Counted from the stretch's first letter, positions 47,334 to 57,083 are shown. The stretch: DNA of 64,000 bases from Pseudomonas parakoreensis (GCF_021602155.1 NZ_BQHY01000006.1:248001-312000); one strand, 5' to 3'. The notes: generated by a model not told the origin, from the letters alone. Program-made: numbers and translations.

Positions 47334-47806
47334 TTGGCCTCCAACTGCGCCAGCAGGCTGACCATTTCCAGAGCGGACAGGGCAGCTTCAGCACCTTTGT
47401 TGCCGGCCTTGGTACCGGAACGTTCGATGGCTTGCTCGATGGAATCAACGGTCAGGACGCCGAACGCGACCGGTACGCCGAATTCCATGGACACCTGGGC
47501 CAGACCCTTGGTGCACTCGCCTGCCACGTATTCGAAGTGCGGAGTGCCGCCACGAATGACCGCGCCGAGGGCGATGATGGCTGCGAACTCGCCTTTCTGG
47601 GCGACTTTCTGCGCAACCAGCGGGATTTCGAAGGCGCCAGGTGCGCGGATGATAGTGATGTCGCTTTCGCTCACGCCGTGGCGAACCAGGGCATCAACTG
47701 CACCGCTGACCAGGCTTTCAACCACGAAGCTGTTGAAACGGCCCACTACCAGAGCGTAGCGGCCTTTAGGGGCGATGAAGGTACCTTCGATGGTCTTCAG
47801 GGTCAT
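47330..47806 (-). CDS. ribH: 6,7-dimethyl-8-ribityllumazine synthase
   Basis: A 158-aa protein with [36 protein letters not shown] and [23 protein letters not shown]. It forms the lumazine precursor of riboflavin. It is the first gene of the ribH-nusB-thiL-pgpA unit and is separated from ribBA by a 235-nt gap with a REP pair and no visible FMN riboswitch. Confidence 0.96.
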   Translation of the reverse strand: MTLKTIEGTFIAPKGRYALVVGRFNSFVVESLVSGAVDALVRHGVSESDITIIRAPGAFEIPLVAQKVAQKGEFAAIIALGAVIRGGTPHFEYVAGECTKGLAQVSMEFGVPVAFGVLTVDSIEQAIERSGTKAGNKGAEAALSALEMVSLLAQLEAK

Positions 47807-47911
47807 TCGTCAGATCTCTTAAAGAGCCGGGACGCGTCTCGTACGCATCCCTCAGTGATATTAGCCACAAATTCATGACCGGAAACATCGCATTGCTGTT
47901 CGACTACACCC

Positions 47912-48005
47912 TGTGGCGAGGGGATTCATCCCCGATGGACTGCGCAGCAGTCCCAACCAAATAGGGCCGCTACGCAGCCCGTCGGGGATGAATCCCCTCA
48001 CCACA
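47912..48005. repeat. REP/BIME inverted pair, GGCGAGGGGATTCATCCCC type
   Basis: TGTGGCGAGGGGATTCATCC and its complement flank a 40-nt centre with its own partial symmetry (TGCGCAGCAG, CTACGCAGC). This is a third REP family, distinct from the two common ones in the window. Confidence 0.82.
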
Positions 48006-48041
48006 AGGAACTACATCAACAATGCCGAATTCACCGGGTCA

Positions 48042-49133
48042 TTATTCGGAGGGCACGTATTCTACAACTTCCAGATCGAAACCGGATATCGCATTAAATT
48101 TCATTGGCGCCGACATCAGGCGCATTTTGCGCACACCGAGGTCACGCAGGATCTGCGAACCGGCACCGACGATGCTGTAGGTGGTCGGTTTTTTCACCGC
48201 CGCCTGATCAGCAGTTTCGCGGATGTGCGCCAGCAACACGTCGCCATCAAGCGGGTGCCCGAGCAACAGCACCACACCGCTGCCGGCCTCGGCCACCGCA
48301 GCCATCGCGGCACGCAGGCTCCAGCGGCCAGGTTGCTTGACCATCAGCAGGTCGCGCAGCGGGTCCATGTTGTGCACGCGAACCAGGGTCGGTTCCTCGG
48401 CGCAAACGGTGCCCAGCGTGAGCGCCATGTGCACGTCGCCTTCCACCGAATCACGATAGGTCACCAGGTTGAATTGGCCCAGTTCGCTGTCCAGCGGCTG
48501 CTCGGCAATCCGCTGAACGGTACGTTCGTGGATCATCCGGTAATGAATCAGGTCGGCGATGGTGCCGATCTTGATGTTGTGTTCGGCGGCAAAAGCTTCC
48601 AGTTCGGCGCGACGGGACATGGTGCCGTCGTCGTTCATCACTTCGCAGATCACGCCGCTCGGCTCGAAACCGGCCATGCGCGCCAGGTCGCAGGCGGCTT
48701 CGGTGTGACCGGCACGGGCCAGCGTACCGCCAGCCTGGGCCATCAGCGGGAAGATGTGGCCCGGGCTGACGATGTCTTCAGCCTTGGCATCTTTGGCCGC
48801 CGCCGCTTGCACGGTGCGCGCACGGTCGGCGGCGGAGATACCGGTGGTGACGCCTTCGGCGGCTTCGATCGACACGGTGAACTTGGTGCCGAAACCGGAA
48901 CCGTTGCGCGGTGCCATCAGCGGCAGCTTCAACAGCTCGCAGCGCTCGCGGCTCATCGGCATGCAGATCAGGCCACGGGCGTGCTTGGCCATGAAGTTGA
49001 TGTGCTCGGCCTTGCAGCATTCGGCGGCCATGATCAGGTCGCCTTCGTTCTCGCGGTCTTCGTCATCCATGAGGATGACCATCTTGCCTTGGCGGATGTC
49101 TTCAACCAGTTCTTCGATGCTATTGAGCGCCAC
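48042..49133 (-). CDS. ribB: 3,4-dihydroxy-2-butanone-4-phosphate synthase with degenerate RibA domain
   Basis: A 363-aa RibBA-like protein. The N-terminal 200 residues are an intact RibB (MVILMDDEDRENEGDLIMAAE, RAGHTEAACDLARMAG). The C-terminal part has the GTP cyclohydrolase II fold but reads LVRVHNMDPLRDLLM where zinc cysteines belong, so that half should be inactive. It makes the four-carbon precursor of riboflavin. It lies 16 nt after riboflavin synthase. Confidence 0.94.
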   Translation of the reverse strand: MALNSIEELVEDIRQGKMVILMDDEDRENEGDLIMAAECCKAEHINFMAKHARGLICMPMSRERCELLKLPLMAPRNGSGFGTKFTVSIEAAEGVTTGISAADRARTVQAAAAKDAKAEDIVSPGHIFPLMAQAGGTLARAGHTEAACDLARMAGFEPSGVICEVMNDDGTMSRRAELEAFAAEHNIKIGTIADLIHYRMIHERTVQRIAEQPLDSELGQFNLVTYRDSVEGDVHMALTLGTVCAEEPTLVRVHNMDPLRDLLMVKQPGRWSLRAAMAAVAEAGSGVVLLLGHPLDGDVLLAHIRETADQAAVKKPTTYSIVGAGSQILRDLGVRKMRLMSAPMKFNAISGFDLEVVEYVPSE

Positions 49134-49149
49134 AAGGCACCCCCTTCAG

Positions 49150-49812
49150 TCAGGATTTGAGGTAGCCGTTGGCGGCCAGAAAGCTTTCAGTGATACCACC
49201 GGACGTCGGCTCTGCAGCCTTGTCGCCCAACAGCAAACGCTCCAGATAACGCGCCAGCAAATCGACTTCCAGGTTCACCCGGCGGCCTGGCTTGTAGGAG
49301 GCCATGATGGTTTCGCTCAGGGTGTGCGGAATGATCGTCAGCAGGAATTCGGCGCCATCCACCGCGTTCACGGTCAGGCTGGTGCCGTCGACGGTGATCG
49401 AGCCTTTATGGGCGATGTACTTGGCCAGCTCTTTCGGCGCGCGGATGCGAAATTCCACGGCGCGGGCATTGTCGCTGCGCGACACCACTTCGCCGACACC
49501 GTCGACGTGACCGCTGACCAGATGCCCGCCGAGACGGGTGGTCGGGGTCAGGGCTTTTTCCAGATTGACCGGGCTGCCGCTTTTCAGGTCATTCATCGCG
49601 GTGCAATCGAGGGTTTCGCGGCTGACGTCAGCAGCAAAACCGTTGCCCGGCAATTCAACCGCGGTCAGGCACACGCCGTTGACGGCGATGCTGTCGCCGA
49701 GTTTGACGTCGCTCAGGTCGAGCTTGCCGGTTTCGACATGCACCCGCACATCACCGCCCTTGGGGGTCAGTGCACGGATACTGCCGATGGATTCGATGAT
49801 GCCGGTAAACAT
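49150..49812 (-). CDS. ribE: Riboflavin synthase alpha subunit
   Basis: A 220-aa protein with the two repeated lumazine-binding halves: MFTGIIESIGSI...LGDSIAVNGVCLTAV and HLVSGHVDGVGEV...GSITVDGTSLTVNAV. It dismutates two lumazines to riboflavin. It is also called ribC in some Pseudomonas annotations. It lies between ribD and ribB in an operon-like run. Confidence 0.96.
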   Translation of the reverse strand: MFTGIIESIGSIRALTPKGGDVRVHVETGKLDLSDVKLGDSIAVNGVCLTAVELPGNGFAADVSRETLDCTAMNDLKSGSPVNLEKALTPTTRLGGHLVSGHVDGVGEVVSRSDNARAVEFRIRAPKELAKYIAHKGSITVDGTSLTVNAVDGAEFLLTIIPHTLSETIMASYKPGRRVNLEVDLLARYLERLLLGDKAAEPTSGGITESFLAANGYLKS

Positions 49813-49859
49813 GGGGTTCTCCTTGAGAACGAAGCCAGCGCTAAGGCGATGGCCGGGAA

Positions 49860-50993
49860 TTATACGCTCGCCGAAACGACTGGCGTCGCAGTGACTCGCC
49901 AGTCATCGCCAACCGCGCGGATTTCAGTGATTTTCAGCTCCGGAGCGTCCTTCATATAGGCCAGCGGCCAGTCCAGCAGCGGCCGCGCCGTGGAACCGAG
50001 AAACTTGCCGGCGATGAAGATCACGAACTCGTCGACCAGACCACGCTGCGCGAACGCGCCGGCCAGACGCGGGCCGGCCTCGACCAGCACTTCGTTGACG
50101 CCACGGTTGGCCAGTTCGATGAGCAGTTGATGCAGATCGACCTGACCGTCATCACCCGGCACAATCAGGCATTCCGGGCCATTGGCGTATTGCTCTTCGA
50201 CCGCCATGCAGGTGGCGACCAGCGCCGGGCCGGCCTTGAAGAATGGCGCATCCAGCGGCACCCGCAGACGCCCATCGATCAGCACCCGCAGCGGCGGACG
50301 GCTCATGGCCTGTGCCGTTTGTTCCGCATCCAGACCCAGTTCGTCGGCGCGCACGGTCAGGCGCGCACCGTCGGCCAGCACGGTGTCGGCCCCGGTCAGC
50401 ACCACAGCAGCCTGCGCGCGCAGACGCTGCACGGCGGAACGCGCAGCCGGGCCGGTGATCCATTGGCTTTCGCCACTGTCCATCGCCGTACGACCGTCGA
50501 GACTCATGGCCAGCTTGACCCGCACGAACGGCAAGCCGTGTTCCATGCGCTTCAGAAAACCTTGATTGAGTTGACGTGCTTCGGCTTCCAGCACGCCGCT
50601 TTCGGTGGCGATGCCGGCATCGGCCAGGCGCTGCAAGCCACGTCCGGCGACCTGCGGATTCGGATCGCGCATCGCGGCGACCACCCGGGCAACTCCGGCA
50701 TTTACCAGCGCATCGGCGCACGGCGGCGTGCGGCCATGGTGGCTGCACGGTTCGAGGGTCACGTAAGCCGTGGCGCCCCGGGCCAGCTCACCGGCTGCGC
50801 GCAAGGCGTGGACTTCAGCGTGGGGTTCACCGGCACGCTCGTGAAAGCCTTCGCCGACAATCTGCCTGTCCTTGACGATCACGCAGCCAACCCGGGGATT
50901 GGGATGGGTGGTGTAGTGGCCCTTGCGCGCCAGTTCCAGCGCGCGGGCCATGAAACGGGCGTCAAGGATCGCCTGCTCGGCGGCGCTGGTCAT
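49860..50993 (-). CDS. ribD: Bifunctional riboflavin deaminase/reductase RibD
   Basis: A 377-aa protein. The deaminase half has [12 protein letters not shown] and [16 protein letters not shown] (zinc His and Cys). The reductase half has [21 protein letters not shown] and [12 protein letters not shown]. It carries out the second and third steps of riboflavin synthesis. It overlaps the nrdR stop by 4 nt. Confidence 0.96.
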   Translation of the reverse strand: MTSAAEQAILDARFMARALELARKGHYTTHPNPRVGCVIVKDRQIVGEGFHERAGEPHAEVHALRAAGELARGATAYVTLEPCSHHGRTPPCADALVNAGVARVVAAMRDPNPQVAGRGLQRLADAGIATESGVLEAEARQLNQGFLKRMEHGLPFVRVKLAMSLDGRTAMDSGESQWITGPAARSAVQRLRAQAAVVLTGADTVLADGARLTVRADELGLDAEQTAQAMSRPPLRVLIDGRLRVPLDAPFFKAGPALVATCMAVEEQYANGPECLIVPGDDGQVDLHQLLIELANRGVNEVLVEAGPRLAGAFAQRGLVDEFVIFIAGKFLGSTARPLLDWPLAYMKDAPELKITEIRAVGDDWRVTATPVVSASV

Positions 50994-51454
50994 TCTTTCA
51001 CCGGTTCGCGGGCAAGGCGGTCGATCTCTTCGCGGAATTCGTTGAGGTCCTGAAAGCGTCGGTATACCGAAGCGAAACGGATATAGGCGACTTCATCAAG
51101 CTTTTGCAGCTCGGCCATCACCAGTTCGCCGACCACGAGGGATTTGACCTCGCGCTCGCCGGTGGCGCGCAGCTTGTGCTTGATGTGGACCAGGGAGGAT
51201 TCGAGACGCTCGACGCTCACCGGACGTTTCTCCAGCGCGCGTTGCATGCCGGCGCGGAGTTTTTCTTCGTCGAACGGTTGGCGGCTGCCATCGGTTTTGA
51301 TCAGGCGCGGCAACACCAGTTCGGCCGTCTCGAATGTCGTGAAACGTTCGCCGCAGGCCAGGCATTCACGCCGGCGGCGCACCTGTTCGCCCTCGGCGAC
51401 CAGACGCGAGTCGATGACCTTGGTGTCGTTGGCACCGCAGAAGGGACAGTGCAT
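50990..51454 (-). CDS. nrdR: Transcriptional repressor NrdR
   Basis: A 154-aa protein with a zinc ribbon ([17 protein letters not shown]...[12 protein letters not shown]) and an ATP-cone domain. It represses ribonucleotide reductase genes. The ATG at 51454 is fixed by the conserved MHCPFC start; an in-frame ATG at 51511 is not. It is the first gene of the nrdR-ribD-ribE-ribB run, a common arrangement. Confidence 0.97.
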   Translation of the reverse strand: MHCPFCGANDTKVIDSRLVAEGEQVRRRRECLACGERFTTFETAELVLPRLIKTDGSRQPFDEEKLRAGMQRALEKRPVSVERLESSLVHIKHKLRATGEREVKSLVVGELVMAELQKLDEVAYIRFASVYRRFQDLNEFREEIDRLAREPVKE

Positions 51455-51581
51455 GGTGGCTGGCAACAAAAAAAGGGAGGGCCATGGTAGCGCATCCCGG
51501 TGGCAAGACAAGCCATAGGGTTTGCGGTATACAGACTGCCATGATCGTTTGATCCACGGATTTCATTTTCTGGAGCTGCCA

Positions 51582-52046
51582 ATGTCGCTACGACCGCTCG
51601 TTTTGCTCAGTCTTTTCGCCCTGCTGGTGGCCTGCGGTAGCGATAAACCCAAACCGCAACCGCCAACACCAGGCCCGGCGCCGCAACAGGCGCAGAAAAA
51701 AGCCAAAGAAGCCGCCGACCTGGGTCCGCTGCCTGCCTATCAACGGGAACTGAGCGGTACCCTGCAAGGCGTGCCGGCCGGAGCCGAAGTCGAACTGGCG
51801 CTGCTGGTGATCGATGAAAAATCGCGTCCGCAACAATTGCTCGCCAGTTCCAGCCTGATTGGCAACAACCAGATCCTGCCGTTCCGCCTGCGCTTCAATC
51901 CGGAGTCATTTCCGGCCGGCGCACGGGTTGAGCTGCGCGGTCGTGCCACGCAGTCCGGCCAGTTGATCCTGCACCTGCCGTCGCAAACCATCACCCAGCC
52001 GACCACTCAGGCGCTGGGCCAGCTGCAATTTGTCAAAGCACCATGA
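51582..52046 (+). CDS. YbaY-family lipoprotein
   Basis: A 154-aa protein with lipobox LVAC (Cys18), a Pro-rich linker (KPKPQPPTPGPAPQQ) and a YbaY domain (LSGTLQGVPAGAEVELALLVI). Such lipoproteins resemble type III secretion pilotins. Start 51582 follows CTGGAGCTGCC. Its stop overlaps the next start by 4 nt. Confidence 0.85.
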   Translation: MSLRPLVLLSLFALLVACGSDKPKPQPPTPGPAPQQAQKKAKEAADLGPLPAYQRELSGTLQGVPAGAEVELALLVIDEKSRPQQLLASSSLIGNNQILPFRLRFNPESFPAGARVELRGRATQSGQLILHLPSQTITQPTTQALGQLQFVKAP

Positions 52047-52696
52047 TCGTACCGCTCGAGCTGCAACAGGCGCTGGGTGAATTGCTCGGTGATGCGCGGC
52101 TCAAGGCCTGCGGATTGCCGGGCACCGATTTGCAGTTGTGGCTGATCGACGGCGACAACATGGATCGTGAATTCAGCCCGGATGAAACCCGGCGCATCCT
52201 CCACGAACCGCCCTACTGGAGTTTCTGCTGGGCCAGCGGCCTGGCGGTGGCGCGTTATCTGGCGGAGTTTCCCGAGTGGGTGCGTGGCAAGCGGGTGCTG
52301 GATTTCGGCGCCGGCTCCGGGATCGCCGCGATTGCGGCGGTCAAGGCCGGGGCGTTGGAAGTGGTGGCCTGTGATCTGGATCCGCTGGCGATTGCTGCGT
52401 GTCGGGCCAACGCTGAACTCAATGATGTGCAGATGAGTTATTCGACGGACTTCTTTGCCGAGGCTGATCGCTTTGATCTGATTCTGGTGGCGGACGTGCT
52501 CTACGACCGCGAGAACCTGCCGCTACTCGATGCATTTCTCAGCCGTGGCCGTGAGGCGCTGGTGGCGGATTCGCGGGTTCGGGACTTTCGTCATCCGCTG
52601 TATGAGCGGATCGAAATGCTTGAGGCGATGACCTTGCCGGATCTGGCGGAGCCGGAAGAGTTCAGACATGTCAGTCTTTACCATGCGCGGCGCTAA
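52043..52696 (+). CDS. SAM-dependent methyltransferase, METTL20/Nnt1-like
   Basis: A 217-aa class I methyltransferase with the SAM loop VLDFGAGSGIAAIAAVKAGA and ACDLDPLAIAACRANAELN. The LVADVLYDRENLPLLD segment is like the lysine methyltransferases that modify ETF-beta (METTL20) and related proteins. The target is not evident from context. It is translationally coupled to the YbaY gene. Confidence 0.85.
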   Translation: MIVPLELQQALGELLGDARLKACGLPGTDLQLWLIDGDNMDREFSPDETRRILHEPPYWSFCWASGLAVARYLAEFPEWVRGKRVLDFGAGSGIAAIAAVKAGALEVVACDLDPLAIAACRANAELNDVQMSYSTDFFAEADRFDLILVADVLYDRENLPLLDAFLSRGREALVADSRVRDFRHPLYERIEMLEAMTLPDLAEPEEFRHVSLYHARR

Positions 52697-52704
52697 CCAA
52701 AAGC

Positions 52705-52794
52705 ATCGCGGGCAAGCCCGCTCCCACAGTGACCGAGTCGAACCAACATTTCTTCTACGACACAGAATCCTGTGGGAGCTGGCTTGCCAGCGAT
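52705..52794. repeat. Chimeric REP pair made of two subfamilies
   Basis: The left arm is of the GCGGGCAAGCCCGC subtype, and the right arm is of the GCTGGCTTGCCAGC subtype. Most other pairs in the window are of one subtype. Confidence 0.8.
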
Positions 52795-52894
52795 GGCGTC
52801 CTGCCTAGCGGTACACCTCTCAAATCTGCCCCGCTTCCGGCCACACCCCGCCAAGCCGTATAGTTGCCCCATCCACGCTTTTACGAGATCCCCC

Positions 52895-53767
52895 ATGAGT
52901 CAGCAAACGCCGTACATCTTCGACGCCACGACTGCCGATTTCGACCAGTCGGTGATCGAAGCTTCCTTCAACAAACCGGTGCTGGTGGATTTCTGGGCCG
53001 AATGGTGTGCGCCGTGCAAGGCGTTGATGCCGATGCTGCAAGGTATTGCCGAGAGCTATCAGGGCGAACTGCTGCTGGCCAAGGTCAACTGTGACATCGA
53101 ACAGGACATCGTCGCCCGCTTCGGCATTCGCAGCCTGCCGACCGTGGTGCTGTTCAAGGACGGCCAACCGGTCGACGGTTTTGCCGGTGCGCAGCCGGAG
53201 TCGGCCGTGCGTGCCCTGCTCGAACCGCATGTGCAGATGCCGCCGCCGGCCGCCGCCGATCCGTTCGAACAGGCTCAGGCACTGTTCGATGAAGGTCGTT
53301 ACGCGGAAGCAGAAGCCGCACTGGTGGTGATGCTCACCGAAGACAACAGCAACGCCAAAGCGCTGATCCTCTACGCCCGCTGCCTGACCGAACGCGGCGA
53401 ACTGGGTGAGGCGCAAACCGTGCTCGACGCAGTCAAGAGCGATGAGCACAAGGCTGCACTGGCCGGCGCCAAAGCGCAGATCAAATTCCTTGGCCTGGCC
53501 CGCGACCTGCCGGATGCCGCCGACCTCAAGGCGCGCCTTGCACAGAACCCGCAGGACGACGAAGCGGTGTATCAACTGGCGATCCAGCAACTGGCGCGTC
53601 AGCAATACGAAGCGGCGCTGGAGGCCTTGCTCAAGCTGTTCATCCGTAACCGCAGCTACGGTGAGGGTCTGCCGCACAAGACCTTGCTGCAGGTGTTCGA
53701 ACTGTTGGGCAATGATCATCCGCTGGTGACTGCATACCGCCGTAAGGTGTTTGCTGCGCTTTATTAA
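52895..53767 (+). CDS. cnoX: Thioredoxin-TPR co-chaperone CnoX (YbbN)
   Basis: A 290-aa protein. Residues 1-110 are a thioredoxin domain with an intact WCAPC site (Cys38, Cys41). The rest is a TPR-like helical domain (FDEGRYAEAEAALVVML, LYARCLTERGELGEAQTVLD). CnoX-type proteins deliver oxidatively damaged proteins to chaperones. E. coli CnoX has lost one active-site Cys; this one keeps both, so it may also be redox active. It lies in a monocistronic position with a REP pair on either side. Confidence 0.88.
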   Translation: MSQQTPYIFDATTADFDQSVIEASFNKPVLVDFWAEWCAPCKALMPMLQGIAESYQGELLLAKVNCDIEQDIVARFGIRSLPTVVLFKDGQPVDGFAGAQPESAVRALLEPHVQMPPPAAADPFEQAQALFDEGRYAEAEAALVVMLTEDNSNAKALILYARCLTERGELGEAQTVLDAVKSDEHKAALAGAKAQIKFLGLARDLPDAADLKARLAQNPQDDEAVYQLAIQQLARQQYEAALEALLKLFIRNRSYGEGLPHKTLLQVFELLGNDHPLVTAYRRKVFAALY

Positions 53768-53771
53768 CATC

Positions 53772-53859
53772 AAAAGATCGCAGCCTGCGGCAGCTCCTAC
53801 AGGTTCATCCGCAAAACATGGATGAAACTGTAGGAGCTGCCGCAGGCTGCGATCTTTTT
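53772..53859. repeat. REP/BIME inverted pair, GTAGGAGCTGCCGCAGG type
   Basis: ATCGCAGCCTGCGGCAGCTC and its complement with a 29-nt centre, between convergent genes. Confidence 0.87.
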
Positions 53860-53863
53860 CGTT

Positions 53864-54223
53864 TCACTCGATCCAACTGTAAAGCGGTGTATCGCCGCCG
53901 CTCGCCACTTTCACCTGTGAACTGTGGCGCAAGCGCACCAGCAGGCGCTTGCCCGCCGAGGCGCTGCCGGTCAGCCCCTCAAGTTGCTCCAGCAGATCCG
54001 GCCCGCTGAGCTGCCCGGCCTTGCGCAACAGATCCTGCGCAACCTGCCACAACGCATCGTCCTGGTTGAGCGGTTTCGCTACCGGCGCGCTCAATGCCGC
54101 TTCAGGCTGATCACCCTGCGGCTGCGCGCCAAGGGCTGCGCCGAGCTTCGCCCAATCACTGTCATCCAGCTCCACCGTCAAATCCACCGGCGTCGCGCCA
54201 ACGGTTCCGCGTATCCGCAACAT
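53864..54223 (-). CDS. Conserved hypothetical protein
   Basis: A 119-aa protein starting MLRIRGTVGATPVDLTVELDDSDWAKLGA. The middle is a Pro/Ala-rich linker and the end (KRLLVRLRHSSQVKV) is basic. No domain or signal peptide is recognised. It is divergent from the zinc-linked operon. It may correspond to a small hypothetical gene in the same place in P. aeruginosa. Confidence 0.65.
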   Translation of the reverse strand: MLRIRGTVGATPVDLTVELDDSDWAKLGAALGAQPQGDQPEAALSAPVAKPLNQDDALWQVAQDLLRKAGQLSGPDLLEQLEGLTGSASAGKRLLVRLRHSSQVKVASGGDTPLYSWIE

Positions 54224-54309
54224 CTGCTTCGCTCCTGCACATTTCTGACCTGCATGCTCCCACGGGACTTGTGCAACGCCAAGCGCACGGGCAAACTCTG
54301 CGCACTTTC

Positions 54310-54327
54310 GTTATAAGATTACATAAC
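54310..54327 (+). promoter_or_regulatory. Zur-like box upstream of the zinc operon
   Basis: GTTATAAGATTACATAAC has inverted GTTAT/ATAAC ends like known Zur boxes. It lies 32 nt before the ATG of the ZrgA-like gene, consistent with repression when zinc is plentiful. Confidence 0.55.
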
Positions 54328-54358
54328 AAACTCTTCACTTTACTTCCCGGAGACCGCC

Positions 54359-54961
54359 ATGCGTCGTCTGCTCCTCGCTTTGCCGTTTGCCCTGTTGCCG
54401 CTGGCCATCGCCCATGCCGCCGATGAGCACGATCACGACCACGAGCACGGCAGCCTCGGTGCCCACGAACATGGCGTCGGCCGCCTGAACGCCGCACTCG
54501 ACGGCCAGACTCTGGAGCTGGAACTGGAAAGCCCGGCGATGAACCTGGTGGGTTTCGAACATGCCGCCACCAGCGACGCCGACAAGGCCAAGGTCGCCGC
54601 CGCCCGCGCCAAACTGGAAAACCCGCTGGCGCTGTTCAGCCTGCCGGCCGCCGCCGGTTGCAAAGTCACCAGCCAGGAACTGGAAAGTCCGCTGTTCGGC
54701 GACAAGCCGGCTGCCGACGAGCATGACGATGATGACCACGACGAAGATGCCAAGGGTGGTGAAGCGCATCACCACGATCACAGCGAAATCCACGCCCACT
54801 ATCAATTCAGCTGCGCGGCCCCGGGTGCTCTGAAGACCCTGGATCTGGCGAACCTCTTCAATACCTTCCCGGCGACCCAGAAAATTCAGGTACAACTGAT
54901 CGGCCCGAGCGGCCAGCAAGGCACCGAAGTGACCGCCAAGGCTGCCGCCCTGAAATTCTGA
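54359..54961 (+). CDS. ZrgA-family periplasmic zinc protein (DUF2796)
   Basis: A 200-aa protein with a signal peptide (AIAHAADEHD). Two His/Asp-rich stretches (DEHDHDHEHG at the mature N-terminus; a longer one near residues 119-144) are typical metal loops of DUF2796/ZrgA proteins that help zinc uptake. It is the first gene of a four-gene unit with an ABC ATPase, a permease and a DUF3299 protein. As I recall, the P. aeruginosa equivalents PA4063-PA4066 are Zur regulated. Confidence 0.88.
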   Translation: MRRLLLALPFALLPLAIAHAADEHDHDHEHGSLGAHEHGVGRLNAALDGQTLELELESPAMNLVGFEHAATSDADKAKVAAARAKLENPLALFSLPAAAGCKVTSQELESPLFGDKPAADEHDDDDHDEDAKGGEAHHHDHSEIHAHYQFSCAAPGALKTLDLANLFNTFPATQKIQVQLIGPSGQQGTEVTAKAAALKF

Positions 54962-54978
54962 TTGCCTGAAATATCCCC

Positions 54979-55063
54979 TGTAGGAGCTGCCGAAGGCTGC
55001 GATCTTTTGATCTTGCCTTTTAAAAACAGGATCAAAAGATCGCAGCCTTCGGCAGCTCCTACA
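54979..55063. repeat. REP/BIME inverted pair inside the zinc operon
   Basis: A near-perfect inverted pair of the GTAGGAGCTGCCGAAGG type, between the ZrgA-like gene and the ABC ATPase gene. Its position within an operon could reduce downstream expression. Confidence 0.87.
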
Positions 55064-55094
55064 CGGGCCCGTGATCAAACATGAAACTGGTGCC

Positions 55095-55805
55095 ATGACC
55101 CAAGCACTCATCGAACTGTCCGACCTGGGCTTCAACTGGCCCGGCCACCCGCCGCTGCTGGACATCCCGACGTTTCGCCTGGAGCCCGGCGAAACCCTGT
55201 TCCTCAAAGGCCCCAGCGGCAGTGGCAAGACCACCCTGCTCGGCCTGCTCGGTGGCGTGCAGAAGCCCGGGCGCGGCAGCATTCGCCTGCTCGGCCAGGA
55301 ACTGACCGAACTCGGTGCCGGCGCCCGCGACCGCTTTCGTGTCGATCACACCGGCTACATCTTCCAGCAATTCAACCTGCTGCCGTTTCTTTCGGTGCGC
55401 GAGAACGTCGAGTTGCCCTGCCACTTCTCCAGGCTGCGTGCCGAGCGGGCGAAACAGCGTCACGGCAGCGTCGACCAGGCTGCCGCCACCCTGCTCGCCC
55501 ACCTGGGTCTGAAGGATGAAAGCATCCTCGGCCGTCGCGCCGATTCGCTGTCGATCGGTCAGCAGCAACGGGTCGCCGCCGCTCGTGCGTTGATCGGCCA
55601 GCCGGAACTGGTGATCGCCGACGAACCGACCTCGGCGCTGGATTACGACGCCCGGGAAAACTTCATTCGTCTGTTGTTCGCCGAATGCCGCGAGGCCGGC
55701 TCCAGCCTGTTGTTCGTCAGCCACGACCAGAGCCTGGCGCCGCTGTTCGACCGTCACCTGTCCCTGGCCGAGCTCAATCGCGCCGCCACGTCTGCCGAGG
55801 TCTGA
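55095..55805 (+). CDS. ABC transporter ATP-binding protein (LolD/MacB type)
   Basis: A 236-aa ATPase with Walker A GPSGSGKTTLLG, signature SLSIGQQQRVAAARAL (a variant of LSGGQ) and Walker B LVIADEPTSALD. It pairs with the FtsX-like permease encoded 1 nt downstream. Such transporters are usually mechanotransmission or lipoprotein-export machines rather than importers. The ATG at 55095 is used; a GTG at 55071 is possible. Confidence 0.88.
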   Translation: MTQALIELSDLGFNWPGHPPLLDIPTFRLEPGETLFLKGPSGSGKTTLLGLLGGVQKPGRGSIRLLGQELTELGAGARDRFRVDHTGYIFQQFNLLPFLSVRENVELPCHFSRLRAERAKQRHGSVDQAAATLLAHLGLKDESILGRRADSLSIGQQQRVAAARALIGQPELVIADEPTSALDYDARENFIRLLFAECREAGSSLLFVSHDQSLAPLFDRHLSLAELNRAATSAEV

Positions 55806-55806
55806 G

Positions 55807-57072
55807 ATGTATCTGTTTCGTCTGGCCATGGCCAGCCTGGCCAACCGCCGCTTCACCGCCCTGCTCACCGCGTTCGCCATTGCCCTGTCAGTGTGCCTGT
55901 TGCTCGCGGTCGAGCGCGTGCGCACCGAGGCCAAAGCCAGTTTCGCCAGCACCATCAGCGGCACCGACCTGATCGTCGGCGCCCGCTCCGGTTCGGTGAA
56001 CCTGCTGCTGTACTCGGTGTTCCGCATCGGCAACGCGACCAACAACATTCGCTGGGACAGCTTCGAACACTTCGCCAGCAACCCGAAAGTGAAGTGGGCG
56101 ATCCCGATGTCCCTCGGCGACTCCCATCGCGGCTACCGGGTGATGGGCACCACCGAAGCCTATTTCGAGCATTACCAGTACGGTCGTCAGCAACATCTGG
56201 AACTGGCCGACGGCCGTGCCTTCGCCACCGACCCGTTCGAAGTGGTGCTCGGCGCCGAAGTCGCCGAAGCGCTGCATTACAAGCTCGGCGACCAACTGGT
56301 GCTGGCCCACGGCGTAGCGGCGATCAGTCTGGTCAAGCACGATGACAAACCGTTCACCGTGGTCGGCATTCTCAAGCGCACCGGCACGCCAGTAGATCGC
56401 ACGCTGCACATCAGCCTCGGCGGTATGGAGGCGATTCACATCGACTGGCACAACGGCGTGCCGGCACGCGGCAACGGCCGAATCACGGCGGATCAGGCAC
56501 GCAACATGGATCTGACGCCACAGGCGATCACCGCGTTCATGCTCGGCCTCAACAGCAAGATTTCCACCTTCGCCCTGCAACGCGAGATCAATGAATACCG
56601 GGGCGAGCCAATGCTGGCGATCCTCCCGGGCGTGGCTTTGCAGGAGCTGTGGAGCCTGATGAGCACCGCTGAAAAGGCCCTGTTTGTGGTCTCGCTGTTC
56701 GTGGTGCTGACCGGGTTGATCGGCATGCTCACGGCGATTCTCACCAGCCTTAACGAGCGCCGCCGGGAGATGGCGATTTTGCGTTCGGTCGGTGCGCGAC
56801 CGTGGCACATCGCAAGTCTGCTGGTGCTGGAAGCTTTCGCGCTGGCACTGACCGGCGTAATCGCCGGACTGGCGTTGCTGTACCTCGGCATCGCCGCCGC
56901 GCAGGGTTACGTACAGGCCAATTACGGGCTGTATCTGCCGCTGGCGTGGCCGAGCGAGTATGAATGGACGCTGCTCGGTGGCATTCTGGCGGCCGCGCTG
57001 CTGATGGGCAGCGTGCCGGCCTGGCGCGCGTATCGCCAATCCCTGGCCGATGGCCTGTCGATCCGTTTATGA
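55807..57072 (+). CDS. ABC transporter permease, FtsX/MacB type
   Basis: A 421-aa protein with an N-terminal membrane helix, a large periplasmic domain, and three C-terminal helices that include ERRREMAILRSVGARPWHI, the FtsX signature. It forms a transporter with the preceding ATPase. Operon position links it to zinc homeostasis. Confidence 0.88.
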   Translation: MYLFRLAMASLANRRFTALLTAFAIALSVCLLLAVERVRTEAKASFASTISGTDLIVGARSGSVNLLLYSVFRIGNATNNIRWDSFEHFASNPKVKWAIPMSLGDSHRGYRVMGTTEAYFEHYQYGRQQHLELADGRAFATDPFEVVLGAEVAEALHYKLGDQLVLAHGVAAISLVKHDDKPFTVVGILKRTGTPVDRTLHISLGGMEAIHIDWHNGVPARGNGRITADQARNMDLTPQAITAFMLGLNSKISTFALQREINEYRGEPMLAILPGVALQELWSLMSTAEKALFVVSLFVVLTGLIGMLTAILTSLNERRREMAILRSVGARPWHIASLLVLEAFALALTGVIAGLALLYLGIAAAQGYVQANYGLYLPLAWPSEYEWTLLGGILAAALLMGSVPAWRAYRQSLADGLSIRL

Positions 57073-57083
57073 GGATGTTCACC

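Noticed and set aside
47806-48042. FMN riboswitch upstream of ribH or ribB
   Set aside because: None of the conserved RFN blocks is present; the gap is filled by a REP pair. The gaps before ribA, ribE, ribD and nrdR also lack it.
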